DNA of 26,156 bases from an uncultured Flavobacteriales bacterium (GTDB taxonomy: Bacteria; Bacteroidota; Bacteroidia; Flavobacteriales_E; Vicingaceae). This document shows, one piece after another, positions 17,686 through 24,270 of the stretch. The number at the start of each line of letters is the position of its first letter. Position 1 is the stretch's first letter. A program made the translations under genes and the position numbers. The stretch lies in assembly GCA_937901255.1 (NCBI GenBank), contig CALCHN010000038.1, forward strand, positions 1 through 26,156, read 5' to 3'. Under the pieces are notes generated by a model. That model was not told the origin of the DNA, did not search any database, and saw only the letters and a program-made list of their open reading frames with translations.

Positions 17686-20600
17686 TTATTGATAAAGAAA
17701 TCGTAATAAAAACTTCTCATTCTTACTATTGGTTACTTCTAACACATAAAATTTATTCGGATTTAAAACAGGCAATAACGTGGTTAAATCTAAATCATAA
17801 TAATTAGCTCCTACCTTTGTAATAGTTTGAGAGGGAATAGTATGAACTACAGTTTGATTTTCACCATATACCACTGCATTAAGTACTGAGGTGTTACTAT
17901 ATTCTTCGTTATATTGAAACCACAGGTGTTGTTTTACTGTTAAATAAAACCCTGCATTTAATTTTCTATCCAATATAGCATATCCAGGGGGAGGACAACC
18001 AAAAGAAGTGTTTACATCGGTTATTCCTTTTCCTTGTTCAGATAATGCTATGTCTAATAAAAACTTGCCCGGAGGTGGATTGATGATTGTAGAGACGTGA
18101 TTGTTTGGTGGAGGTATCGTGTACCAATTCAAAAAAGCAGCATGTACTCTCGAATAGGTAATCGTTCCATAATTTCCTGGTACGGGATTAGCAGATGGAT
18201 AATAATCTATTTTAAATGCTTCATTTGTATTATAAGATGTAATAGTATTAGGAACAATAGTTCCATTTTCAATAACTCCAAATAAATTAAATGTACCAAA
18301 CGTACCAAAAGGGATATAAAAAAAAGTAAGCCCATATTCAATAGAGTTTGGGTTTTGATCAGCATCTATACCAGCAAAACCTACCGTAAAATTATTCAGA
18401 TGTTGGGGAACTTTAAATTCTATCCAACCGCTTTGATTAGTTCTTAATACATTTATGGAAGAAGCTCCACTCGTTCCATAGCTAGTGGCAGTTGTTTTTG
18501 TTATGGAATTTCCATTTGTTGTAGCTTCAAAAACATTTTTCCATTCCACTTCATACCCCACATAATAGGTGCGGCTTAGTGATAGACTTGCTCCATAAAA
18601 AATAGTTAATCTATATGCTCCGGGAACAAGTCCTGAAATGTTTTGAGTAGCATAAGTAAACATACTATTTGGAATAGTCCACTGAAATCCAGTTATACCA
18701 TTTGTATTACCTGAAAGAAATATATCTATTGCTCCAGTAGAAGATTCATAACAATTTAAATGAGTTATTGTCGGTTTTGGTCTGGGCCAAAATAAAAAAT
18801 TAATAACAAGAATTTTAATTCTAGCTTGGTTAGAATACATTGTAAAATCTGCTCTGTATTCATTATCAACACTAACGCCTACTTCACTAATTAAATTATC
18901 GTTTTTCTTGAATATTACCAATCCTCCTTCTCTTTCTATACTCAAAATATCTCCTGCTGTAATTGAACCTATATAGGTTAATGTACTGGTTGATTTATTC
19001 CACGTATATAACGTATCTCCACTATTGATATAGAACCCGTAATCTAAACTATCATAATAAGCCGCTTGATTATTAGCAGACAATCTGTATCCAAAAGCCC
19101 ATTCTTTATTATCATTTATGACTTCAACCCTTACTGATCCATCTCCTTTTACTACATTTGAAAAACTCATTTTTCCAGTACCCCAGCCAGCTCCTGCTGT
19201 TTTTTCTAAGTAACGATTATTAAAAGTTACTCCTTGTGAATTTGCAATTTGAACTTCTACATCAACAGGTATCACCAAACTGACAGAATCCATTAAGGTA
19301 TCAACAATGGTAACACTATATAATCCTGACTCTAAATTATATCTATTTTGAGATTGATCTCCATCATCCCAAAAATAGTAATAAGGAGGCGTTCCGCTTA
19401 TCGGAGTTAGTTCTATGCTTCCTAACGTATCAGGGGTTTCTTGAGTTGTTGCATAATTTACAAAAAATGGTGCTTTAAGTTTTATAACATAAACAGCACC
19501 TCTATCGACACCTCCATCATCATCAAAAGGAGCTCCGACCGCAATGTTTATTTCGCCATTTTGTTGTAAATTATTTATTGTAGCAACAGACTGTCCAAAT
19601 CTATCTCCATTTGAGACAACTCCAGAAAAGGCAGATAAGGTATCACATATTTTTTCATTATCTTTTACTGTACCATCTGAATTTAAATATAACAACCATA
19701 AAGCACCTCTGTCAGTTCCCCCATCATCATCTAATGGAGCACCCACCAATAAATCAGGATTGCCATCCCCATCAAAATCTCCTAAAGAGCTGATGGAACT
19801 TCCAAATAAATCAAGACTATCTATTGTTCCTGTAAATCCGCCCGAAGTAGCACTAATTTTTTGATGCGACAATACTGTACCATCTGATTTCATAAACAAT
19901 ATCCATATTGCTCCTCTATTTATCCCTCCGTCTGCATCCCTATTAGCTCCAACAGCAATATCAATTACTCCATCTCCATTTAAATCCCCTATAGTTCCTA
20001 ATGCTGCTCCAAACCTATTATTAGCAGTTAGAGTTCCCGAAAACCCTCCTGAAGCAGAAGCAATTTTTGTATGTGACTTAACCGTTCCATTGGTATCTAA
20101 AAAAAGAATCCATGCAGCCCCTTGCCTTTGAACTCCAAATAACCCTCCAACATGATCCGCCATTGCTCCTACTGCTATATCATTTACTCCATCTCCGTCT
20201 AAATCCCCAAGACCTACAATAGCAGAACCAAAATTTGACGAAAACCACATAGACCCTGTAAATCCACCTACAGTAACACTAATTTTTTGGTAATTCTTAA
20301 GCGTTCCATTCGTATCCAAAAATAATACATATACCGCTCCTAGATCTATCGCTCCGTCATCATCAAGTCCAGCTCCTACAGCAATGTCAATTATACCATC
20401 TCCATTTAAATCTCCTATATTGGCTATAGACGAACCAAAAGCATCTCCGTTATCTAAAGCTCCAAAACCACCCATATTATGAGCAATCTTTTGATAGTTT
20501 TTTACAGACCCATTCGTATCCAAAAACAATATGTATACTGCACCTCTATTTGTTCCACCTTCATCATCATTAATAGCACCAACGGCAATATCATCAATCC

Positions 20601-20796
20601 CATCACCATTCAAATCTCCAAGGTTAGCTATTGATGATCCAAAATAATCTTCATTATTTAAGGTGTCCGAAAAATTTATAGTGTCTGAACTAAGTTTAAG
20701 ATAATCTTCTAAACTAAAGTTTTGTGCTTTATTAATTGTTGGAAAAAACAACATTAAAACAACGAAAATAGATATTTTCAACTTTTTTACATTCAT
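17686..20796 (-). CDS. Secreted FG-GAP beta-propeller / SprB-repeat surface protein
   Basis: A 1,036-residue protein with a signal peptide (1 to ~25, ending NKAQ). Residues ~50-445 hold six FG-GAP units of about 65-70 residues, each with an FGSS-like start, a calcium-loop motif of the type DLNGDGIDD and an AVGA strand. Six or seven such units build an integrin-alpha-like propeller. Unit 6 has lost the Ca loop (NNLQQNGEIN). Then follow SprB-type repeats at ~447-510 (GTPPYYYFW) and ~672-735 (LNCYESSTGAIDI), with SPRY/lectin-like segments at ~520-665 and ~740-850 of the type often seen in Bacteroidota RHS-linked proteins. The C-terminal ~70 residues are beta-rich and could be an atypical type IX secretion signal, but that is weak. 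It is probably exposed on the cell surface. Confidence 0.85.
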   Translation of the reverse strand: MNVKKLKISIFVVLMLFFPTINKAQNFSLEDYLKLSSDTINFSDTLNNEDYFGSSIANLGDLNGDGIDDIAVGAINDDEGGTNRGAVYILFLDTNGSVKNYQKIAHNMGGFGALDNGDAFGSSIANIGDLNGDGIIDIAVGAGLDDDGAIDLGAVYVLFLDTNGTLKNYQKISVTVGGFTGSMWFSSNFGSAIVGLGDLDGDGVNDIAVGAMADHVGGLFGVQRQGAAWILFLDTNGTVKSHTKIASASGGFSGTLTANNRFGAALGTIGDLNGDGVIDIAVGANRDADGGINRGAIWILFMKSDGTVLSHQKISATSGGFTGTIDSLDLFGSSISSLGDFDGDGNPDLLVGAPLDDDGGTDRGALWLLYLNSDGTVKDNEKICDTLSAFSGVVSNGDRFGQSVATINNLQQNGEINIAVGAPFDDDGGVDRGAVYVIKLKAPFFVNYATTQETPDTLGSIELTPISGTPPYYYFWDDGDQSQNRYNLESGLYSVTIVDTLMDSVSLVIPVDVEVQIANSQGVTFNNRYLEKTAGAGWGTGKMSFSNVVKGDGSVRVEVINDNKEWAFGYRLSANNQAAYYDSLDYGFYINSGDTLYTWNKSTSTLTYIGSITAGDILSIEREGGLVIFKKNDNLISEVGVSVDNEYRADFTMYSNQARIKILVINFLFWPRPKPTITHLNCYESSTGAIDIFLSGNTNGITGFQWTIPNSMFTYATQNISGLVPGAYRLTIFYGASLSLSRTYYVGYEVEWKNVFEATTNGNSITKTTATSYGTSGASSINVLRTNQSGWIEFKVPQHLNNFTVGFAGIDADQNPNSIEYGLTFFYIPFGTFGTFNLFGVIENGTIVPNTITSYNTNEAFKIDYYPSANPVPGNYGTITYSRVHAAFLNWYTIPPPNNHVSTIINPPPGKFLLDIALSEQGKGITDVNTSFGCPPPGYAILDRKLNAGFYLTVKQHLWFQYNEEYSNTSVLNAVVYGENQTVVHTIPSQTITKVGANYYDLDLTTLLPVLNPNKFYVLEVTNSKNEKFLLRFLYQ
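19460..20660 (-). repeat. Six FG-GAP coding repeats
   Basis: Six imperfect units of about 200 bp, visible in DNA as recurring CCATC-CCCATT-TAAATC-type blocks that encode the DLNGDG loops. They are protein repeats inside the surface-protein gene, not a CRISPR array or a mobile element. Confidence 0.8.
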
Positions 20797-20833
20797 AAAT
20801 ATTTTTTTAACACATACTATTCATAATATTATC

Positions 20834-21262
20834 TTAATTATAATAACCAAAAAAGAACAAAAAATAAGCAGCTAGTTTAACAGGGTCTATGACTGATGTG
20901 CTTGTTCCAATTGTCATGTTATTAGAATCTAAAAAAAGTGTTTGTGATTGTATTTTACCTACCTGATGCCCATTCATGTCATATACATTGTTATTTTCAT
21001 CTAAATATCCTATTGAATTACCTTCAGCATTTTTAAGCTGACTTCCTTCAATAGTCCCTATTATCGTTTCTGTTAATTTATTTTTTATTTGTCCATTAGT
21101 TAAAAACTCTCCGATAGTATCTCCAACTCCATTAACAATTTCACCATTTATATGTATCGAAGCGATAGTATCATTGTTTGAACCAATAATACTTTGAGCA
21201 AATGAGTAAGTTGAAAAAATTAGTAGGATGTGTAGGAGCAAAATTTGTTTTATCTTTTTCAT
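20834..21262 (-). CDS. Small secreted beta-repeat protein (5-fold beta-flower type)
   Basis: A 142-residue protein with a signal peptide (MKKIKQILLLHILLIF to about SFAQ, residue 22). The mature part consists of about five repeats of roughly 18-22 residues with the pattern GxIxNxxGDTIG (NGEIVNGVGDTIG, NGQIKNKLTETIIG, LKNAEGNSIG, VYDMNGHQVG, NNMTIG). This periodic glycine/isoleucine pattern matches what is described in Bacteroidota as the 5-fold beta-flower protein. It ends with a hydrophobic tail (LAAYFLFFFGYYN). It is the second gene of the operon, 16 nt after the LytTR regulator gene. Function is unknown; the tail could associate with a membrane. Confidence 0.75.
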   Translation of the reverse strand: MKKIKQILLLHILLIFSTYSFAQSIIGSNNDTIASIHINGEIVNGVGDTIGEFLTNGQIKNKLTETIIGTIEGSQLKNAEGNSIGYLDENNNVYDMNGHQVGKIQSQTLFLDSNNMTIGTSTSVIDPVKLAAYFLFFFGYYN

Positions 21263-21278
21263 TTTATGACTATTTATT

Positions 21279-21761
21279 TTAATGGTTAAGTATTTTCAAA
21301 AATTCCACTCTTCTTCTTCTAGCAATATCTAATACAATATTTCCTTGTAATAGGATTTGATTTCTGTCTTTGTAGAGTGTTATAATATAATTCGGATTAA
21401 TAATATGGCTTTTACTTATTCTAAAAAAATCGTGTCCTTCTAATAAGGTTTCAAATGTGCTTAATGGCTTGGCTACCGTAATAATTTTTCTCTTGTCTTT
21501 TAAGTGAACATGTGTATAAACTTCATCTGCATCACAACATATAATGTCATCTACATTTACAAACTCTATTTTAGTGGCACTTTTAATGGTAATAATTTTT
21601 GACCTTCTAACTGGATGCTCTTCCTCTAATATAGCTTGCAACTGCTTGTTATATTCAGTTTCAACACGAAGTTTTTTTTTAGCTTGAGTTAATAACTCCT
21701 CTAATTCTACCAACCTTTTTTGCAGAACTATTGTTTCGTTATTTTCTTTAAATACTATCAA
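21279..21761 (-). CDS. LytTR-domain transcription regulator without receiver domain
   Basis: A 160-residue protein. Residues ~5-50 form a charged coiled coil (LVELEELLTQAKKKL), and ~58-158 form a LytTR DNA-binding domain with the usual marks KIEFVNVDDIICCDADEVYTHV, FFRISKSHIINPNYI and the C-terminal IARRRRVEF. No receiver or sensor domain is present, so it is not a classical two-component regulator; the coiled coil probably dimerises it. The only usable start is TTG at 21761: no ATG occurs in frame upstream or near the N-terminus, which suggests low translation. It is the first gene of the 21-kb block, downstream of three LytTR boxes, so it probably controls its own operon. It is related to the divergent LytTR protein at 22016. 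Confidence 0.9.
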   Translation of the reverse strand: MIVFKENNETIVLQKRLVELEELLTQAKKKLRVETEYNKQLQAILEEEHPVRRSKIITIKSATKIEFVNVDDIICCDADEVYTHVHLKDKRKIITVAKPLSTFETLLEGHDFFRISKSHIINPNYIITLYKDRNQILLQGNIVLDIARRRRVEFLKILNH

Positions 21762-21796
21762 AAAATTATAAACAAAGTAGTGTTTAAAATAAAATC

Positions 21797-21804
21797 CAAA
21801 CGTA
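21797..21804 (-). promoter_or_regulatory. Candidate -7 promoter element for the RHS operon
   Basis: On the minus strand TACGTTTG is an exact match to the Bacteroidota -7 consensus TAnnTTTG. A transcript would start near 21790, about 29 nt before the TTG start of the regulator gene. No good -33 TTG motif stands 17-23 bp upstream (only a run of T), as expected for a promoter that depends on an activator. The nearest LytTR box would be centred near -61. Confidence 0.45.
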
Positions 21805-21846
21805 AATGAATTGATTTGAAAAAAAAAGGAATGGTCAAACTACCTT

Positions 21847-21897
21847 ACTAACGGTCAGTTTTTTACAACGAACGGTCGATTTTTTCCAACGAACGGT
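21847..21897 (-). promoter_or_regulatory. Triple LytTR binding-site array
   Basis: Minus-strand 9-mers ACCGTTAGT (21847-21855), ACCGTTCGT (21868-21876) and ACCGTTCGT (21889-21897) all fit the published LytTR box [TA][AC][CA]GTTN[AG][TA]. They are direct repeats with an exact 21-bp period (9 bp plus 12-bp spacer, two helical turns), the known geometry for LytTR dimers such as AgrA. They lie between two divergent LytTR genes and upstream of the RHS operon promoter candidate. Confidence 0.85.
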
Positions 21898-21959
21898 AAT
21901 ATCGTATAAACCATTTAATACAATTACAAAACCTAACACTAAGTATTTTTACTTATTTA

Positions 21960-21988
21960 TTTGTGTATTTATACTTATTTTATTTTAA
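21960..21988 (+). promoter_or_regulatory. Possible promoter of the divergent LytTR gene
   Basis: TTTG at 21960-21963 followed after 17 bp by TATTTTAA (21981-21988) resembles the Bacteroidota pattern TTG-N17-TAnnTTTG with mismatches at the end. Transcription would begin about 20 nt before the ATG at 22016. The region is very AT-rich, so chance matches are likely. Confidence 0.3.
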
Positions 21989-22015
21989 ATAAAAACATTA
22001 TATATTAGCACCCTG

Positions 22016-22477
22016 ATGAATGAACAAATACAAAATATTAAAAACAAAAGGGTTCATCTCCAAAAAATGGAAAAAAAATTAGTTCAATCTATGAACAAAT
22101 TATGTTTTATTGAATCTCAAATGCGTGAACTCCTGGCTACTCAAAAACCTTCCATTATTCCAATTAAAGGCACTTCTAAAATCGATTTTATTCCTATTAA
22201 TGAAATATACTACTGTAAAGCTATACAGTCATATACTGAGATAAAATCAGAAAGGCATGGTGTTATTTTATCTACAAAACCAATTGCAGAATTTGAAATT
22301 TTATTAGAAACATATCCATTTTTTAAAATAAACAAAAGCGTACTTATAAATACAGATAAGGTGCATTCGTTTGCTAAAAAAAATAATCAAATTATTATGA
22401 ATAATAACGACTGTTTTGAAATAGCCAGAAGAAGAAAATGTGATTTTTTAAATGTTATAGATAATATTTTGAAATAG
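22016..22477 (+). CDS. Second LytTR-domain regulator, divergent paralogue
   Basis: A 153-residue protein with an N-terminal coiled coil (~3-42, KRVHLQKMEKKLV) and a LytTR domain (~48-150): KIDFIPINEIYYCKA, FFKINKSVLINTDKV and the C-terminal IARRRKCDF. It has the same architecture and length as the regulator on the other strand, shares the SKSHIIN/NKSVLIN and IARRR blocks, and also lacks a receiver domain. It starts at an ATG and is transcribed away from the shared intergenic region carrying the three LytTR boxes. The pair probably arose by duplication. It may cooperate with, compete with or antagonise the first regulator at these boxes; which of these applies cannot be read from sequence. Confidence 0.88.
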   Translation: MNEQIQNIKNKRVHLQKMEKKLVQSMNKLCFIESQMRELLATQKPSIIPIKGTSKIDFIPINEIYYCKAIQSYTEIKSERHGVILSTKPIAEFEILLETYPFFKINKSVLINTDKVHSFAKKNNQIIMNNNDCFEIARRRKCDFLNVIDNILK

Positions 22478-22588
22478 GTTTTATTCTTTCTGTTAAAAAA
22501 GAATTTATGCTAAAATCCAAAATAATGATTATAAAATTATTAGATTTGTTTTTGAATTAATTTCATTATTTCTTCATTAAAATAAAAA

Positions 22589-22669
22589 ATGTTAATAGAA
22601 TACACGAAAATAGGACGTTTAATGGGTATGAGTGAAACCCCAGCCAGGTCACAACAAAAAAAGCTCTGA
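22589..22669 (+). other. Possible 26-codon ORF or tRNA-like 3' remnant
   Basis: An ATG at 22589 opens 26 codons (peptide start MLIEYTKIGRLMGMS) that end inside the 5' arm of the terminator hairpin. The segment 22620-22655 is clearly richer in G and C than its flanks, and CCAGGTCA just before the A-run resembles the 3' end of a tRNA acceptor stem. A complete tRNA cannot be folded: there is no matching 5' GACCTGG and no T-loop. An exact TAnnTTTG element (TAGATTTG, 22541-22548) lies upstream. It may be a small peptide gene, a short RNA ended by the terminator, or a decayed remnant. Confidence 0.3.
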
Positions 22670-22689
22670 AGTTTTAAACTTCAGAGCTT
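22661..22689 (+). terminator. Strong bidirectional terminator
   Basis: A perfect inverted repeat: AAGCTCTGAAGTTT and AAACTTCAGAGCTT, 14 bp per arm with one central T. It is flanked by an A-run on the left and a T-run on the right, so it is a good intrinsic terminator in both directions. It ends the plus-strand LytTR or small-ORF transcript and, from the other side, the minus-strand mini membrane protein transcript. Confidence 0.9.
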
Positions 22690-22702
22690 TTTTTTTAGTT
22701 AA

Positions 22703-22858
22703 CTAAATCGGTTTATTTCCTCTTATAATTCTTAACAATACAGCAATTATTGCAATCACCAATAAAATGTGTATTAAATACCCTAAATTAAATCCTATGA
22801 ACCCTACAGCCCATAATATGATTAGTATAATTGCTATTGTATATAATAAATTTCCCAT
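22703..22858 (-). CDS. lmo0937-family mini membrane protein
   Basis: A 51-residue protein beginning MGNLLYTIAIILIILWAVGF and ending RIIRGNKPI. It has two membrane helices (about residues 5-22 and 29-44) joined by GFNLGYLIH and a basic C-terminus. This is the usual form of the small lmo0937-type membrane proteins that are widespread in Bacteroidota and Firmicutes and often linked to envelope stress; their function is unknown. It starts 41 nt after the stop of the beta-barrel gene on the same strand, so co-transcription is likely, and the bidirectional terminator follows 14 nt after its stop. The length and the pattern of hydrophobic and glycine residues make the call fairly safe. Confidence 0.85.
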   Translation of the reverse strand: MGNLLYTIAIILIILWAVGFIGFNLGYLIHILLVIAIIAVLLRIIRGNKPI

Positions 22859-22899
22859 GACGTTTTATTTAAATGTTTAACAATAGATTAATTATCGGA

Positions 22900-23529
22900 T
22901 TAAAAAGCTATACCAATTGTTGCTTGTAACAACATGTTTTTATATTGTGGTGTAGATGAAGTTCCATCTCCGTGGTTGTCTTGTAAATCCCATGATGCTC
23001 TACCACCAATTACAATGTTGTTGAAGTTTAAATCCAACCCTATTGCTGCACCAAAAGTATTCTTACGTAAGTTTTCATTTTCAAACTCTTCTTCATTATT
23101 AATATCAACACCAAACCCGGTAAATTCATCTTTTCTTGATAATAAATAAGAATATTGTGGTCCTGCCAATAAAGTAATATTTTTTGTAGGTTTAAAAGCA
23201 ATTAACAACGGAACATCTAAATAATTAGTAGTTCTTTTCAATTTATATTCACTACCAAAAACAGATCCTTCTCCTATAAATCCTTTTTGAGAAAACATTA
23301 CTTCAGGATGAAAACCTAAGTAAGTTCCTATGGGAATAGCTATAAAACCACCTACAGCCATCCCAAAATTAGGGTCGGCAACAAACTCATCATTATTATC
23401 ATCATAAATATTAGCTTTATTAATCCCTACTTTAGCTCCAATTTTAAGTTCATCTCTTGTGTCATCTTGTGCGAATGCACTCATGCTTACAGTTATCATT
23501 GCAAGTATTATTAATTTCATCTTTTTCAT
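22900..23529 (-). CDS. Outer-membrane beta-barrel protein (porin/PorT-like)
   Basis: A 209-residue protein with a signal peptide (MKKMKLIILAMITVSMSAFAQ, cut after residue 21), then alternating amphipathic strands typical of an 8-stranded barrel of the OMP_b-brl_2/porin-family type: LKIGAKVGINKAN, FGMAVGGFIAIPI, YLGFHPEVMFSQKGF, NYLDVPLLIAFKP, ITLLAGPQYSYLL and a final strand LLQATIGIAF ending in Phe, the usual BAM recognition end. Such proteins are common in Bacteroidota and often respond to envelope stress, but substrates are rarely known. It is probably transcribed with the mini membrane protein downstream. Two inverted repeats lie 116-153 bp upstream of the start and might be operators. 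Confidence 0.88.
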   Translation of the reverse strand: MKKMKLIILAMITVSMSAFAQDDTRDELKIGAKVGINKANIYDDNNDEFVADPNFGMAVGGFIAIPIGTYLGFHPEVMFSQKGFIGEGSVFGSEYKLKRTTNYLDVPLLIAFKPTKNITLLAGPQYSYLLSRKDEFTGFGVDINNEEEFENENLRKNTFGAAIGLDLNFNNIVIGGRASWDLQDNHGDGTSSTPQYKNMLLQATIGIAF

Positions 23530-23644
23530 AATGCTATAATTTTTAGTTTATAATTATTTTATCACTGTCTATCTATTCAATGAAGTATCCAAAAAACACA
23601 AAACACTAATAAACAATGTTTTAACTACTTATTGGGTAACTTAG

Positions 23645-23682
23645 TATTTTCAAAATGAAAATAGCGTTTTCAATTAGAAAAC
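23645..23682. promoter_or_regulatory. Two adjacent AT-rich inverted repeats
   Basis: TATTTTCA-AAA-TGAAAATA (23645-23663) and GTTTTC-AATTA-GAAAAC (23666-23682) are both perfect inverted repeats sharing the TTTTC half-site. They lie between the divergently transcribed beta-barrel gene and tRNA-Leu. They could bind a dimeric regulator, but in such AT-rich DNA chance is also possible. Confidence 0.3.
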
Positions 23683-23733
23683 AAACATGAAACATTTCCT
23701 AATTAATATAGGTGTTCTTATCATTTATAATTT

Positions 23734-23741
23734 TAAATTTG
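23734..23741 (+). promoter_or_regulatory. -7 promoter element of tRNA-Leu
   Basis: TAAATTTG matches the Bacteroidota -7 consensus TAnnTTTG exactly and lies 8 nt before the first base of the tRNA, the right distance for a start just upstream. The -33 element is weak (TGTT about 17 bp upstream). Confidence 0.6.
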
Positions 23742-23749
23742 TAGCAACT

Positions 23750-23831
23750 ACCTGAGTGCTGAAATTGGTATACAGGCACGCTTGAGGTGCGTGTGTCGTA
23801 AGGCGTGTGGGTTCGAGTCCCATCTCAGGTA
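23750..23831 (+). tRNA. tRNA-Leu (anticodon GAG)
   Basis: A full class II cloverleaf. Acceptor ACCTGAG pairs with CTCAGGT, followed by discriminator A at 23831. The D-arm is CTG/CAG with GGT in the loop. The anticodon stem CACGC/GCGTG encloses loop TTGAGGT with GAG at 23784-23786, which reads CUC and CUU leucine codons. A long variable arm (TGTCGTAAGGCGT) and the T-arm GTGGG-TTCGAGT-CCCAT follow. CCA is not encoded: the next bases are CGA, so CCA must be added after transcription. The first base pair is A-T rather than the usual G-C, a small oddity. Confidence 0.96.
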
Positions 23832-23846
23832 CGAAAAAATAAACTA

Positions 23847-23881
23847 AAAAGCCGAATGATACTTGTTATCATTCGGCTTTT
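23847..23881 (+). terminator. Terminator downstream of tRNA-Leu
   Basis: GCCGAATGATA (23851-23861) and TATCATTCGGC (23867-23877) form an 11-bp stem with a 5-nt loop, preceded by a short A-run and followed by TTTTTTT. It starts about 20 nt after the tRNA and is symmetric enough to work from both sides. Confidence 0.9.
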
Positions 23882-23895
23882 TTATTAGCTATAAA

Positions 23896-23925
23896 AAAAG
23901 AGGTTGAATTTCTTCAACCTCTTTT
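23896..23925 (-). terminator. Terminator of the rpoC-DUF3467 transcript
   Basis: AAAAGAGGTTGAA and TTCAACCTCTTTT form a 13-bp stem with a 4-nt loop. On the minus strand it is followed by a T-run. It lies 20 nt after the stop of the DUF3467 gene, so it ends the RNA-polymerase operon. Confidence 0.88.
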
Positions 23926-23944
23926 AAGTTACTTTCGTATTTTA

Positions 23945-24259
23945 TCAAGCTTCGGCAGTTGGGCCTCCAAAATTCATTGGAATTCCTCCTGTTGGTCCGG
24001 GGTCTTTTATTTTACCCATTTTAGACTCAAACTTTTCTATGTTATCTTCTAAAGCGTGTAACAGTCTTTTAGCGTGTTCGGGTGTCATCAATACTCTTGA
24101 TTTCACTTTTGCCTTAGGCACTCCGGGCATCACTCTTATAAAGTCTATTACAAACTCAGAATTAGAATGACTGATAATGGCTAAGTTGGAATAAGTTCCT
24201 TCTGCCACGTCTTCAGTTAATTCAATATTTAGTTTATTGTCTTGATTTTCTTGACTCAT
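23945..24259 (-). CDS. DUF3467-domain protein
   Basis: A 104-residue protein. It matches the DUF3467 pattern: YSNLAIISHSNSEFVIDF near residues 23-40, then FIRVMPGVPKAKVKSRVLMTPEHAKRLL and a Gly/Pro-rich tail (GPTGGIPMNFGG). No signal peptide or membrane segment is present, so it is cytoplasmic. The function of this family is unknown, but in Bacteroidota it commonly lies directly behind rpoC, as here (11-nt gap). It is therefore transcribed with the RNA-polymerase genes, and the terminator just downstream marks the operon end. A link to transcription is suggested by this conserved position only. Confidence 0.92.
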   Translation of the reverse strand: MSQENQDNKLNIELTEDVAEGTYSNLAIISHSNSEFVIDFIRVMPGVPKAKVKSRVLMTPEHAKRLLHALEDNIEKFESKMGKIKDPGPTGGIPMNFGGPTAEA

Positions 24260-24270
24260 AACGTTTTTAT

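Noticed and set aside
19460..20660. Regular repeats that could suggest a CRISPR array
   Set aside because: Unit length is about 200 bp, the repeats are imperfect and coding, and they translate into FG-GAP units.
21764..21769. TATAAT on the minus strand just before the LytTR start as a sigma-70 -10 box
   Set aside because: It lies only a few bases before the start codon, and Bacteroidota use the TAnnTTTG type of element; TACGTTTG at 21797-21804 is better placed.
22620..22655. A complete tRNA gene ending in CCAGGTCA
   Set aside because: No partner acceptor strand, T-loop or anticodon arm can be found upstream.
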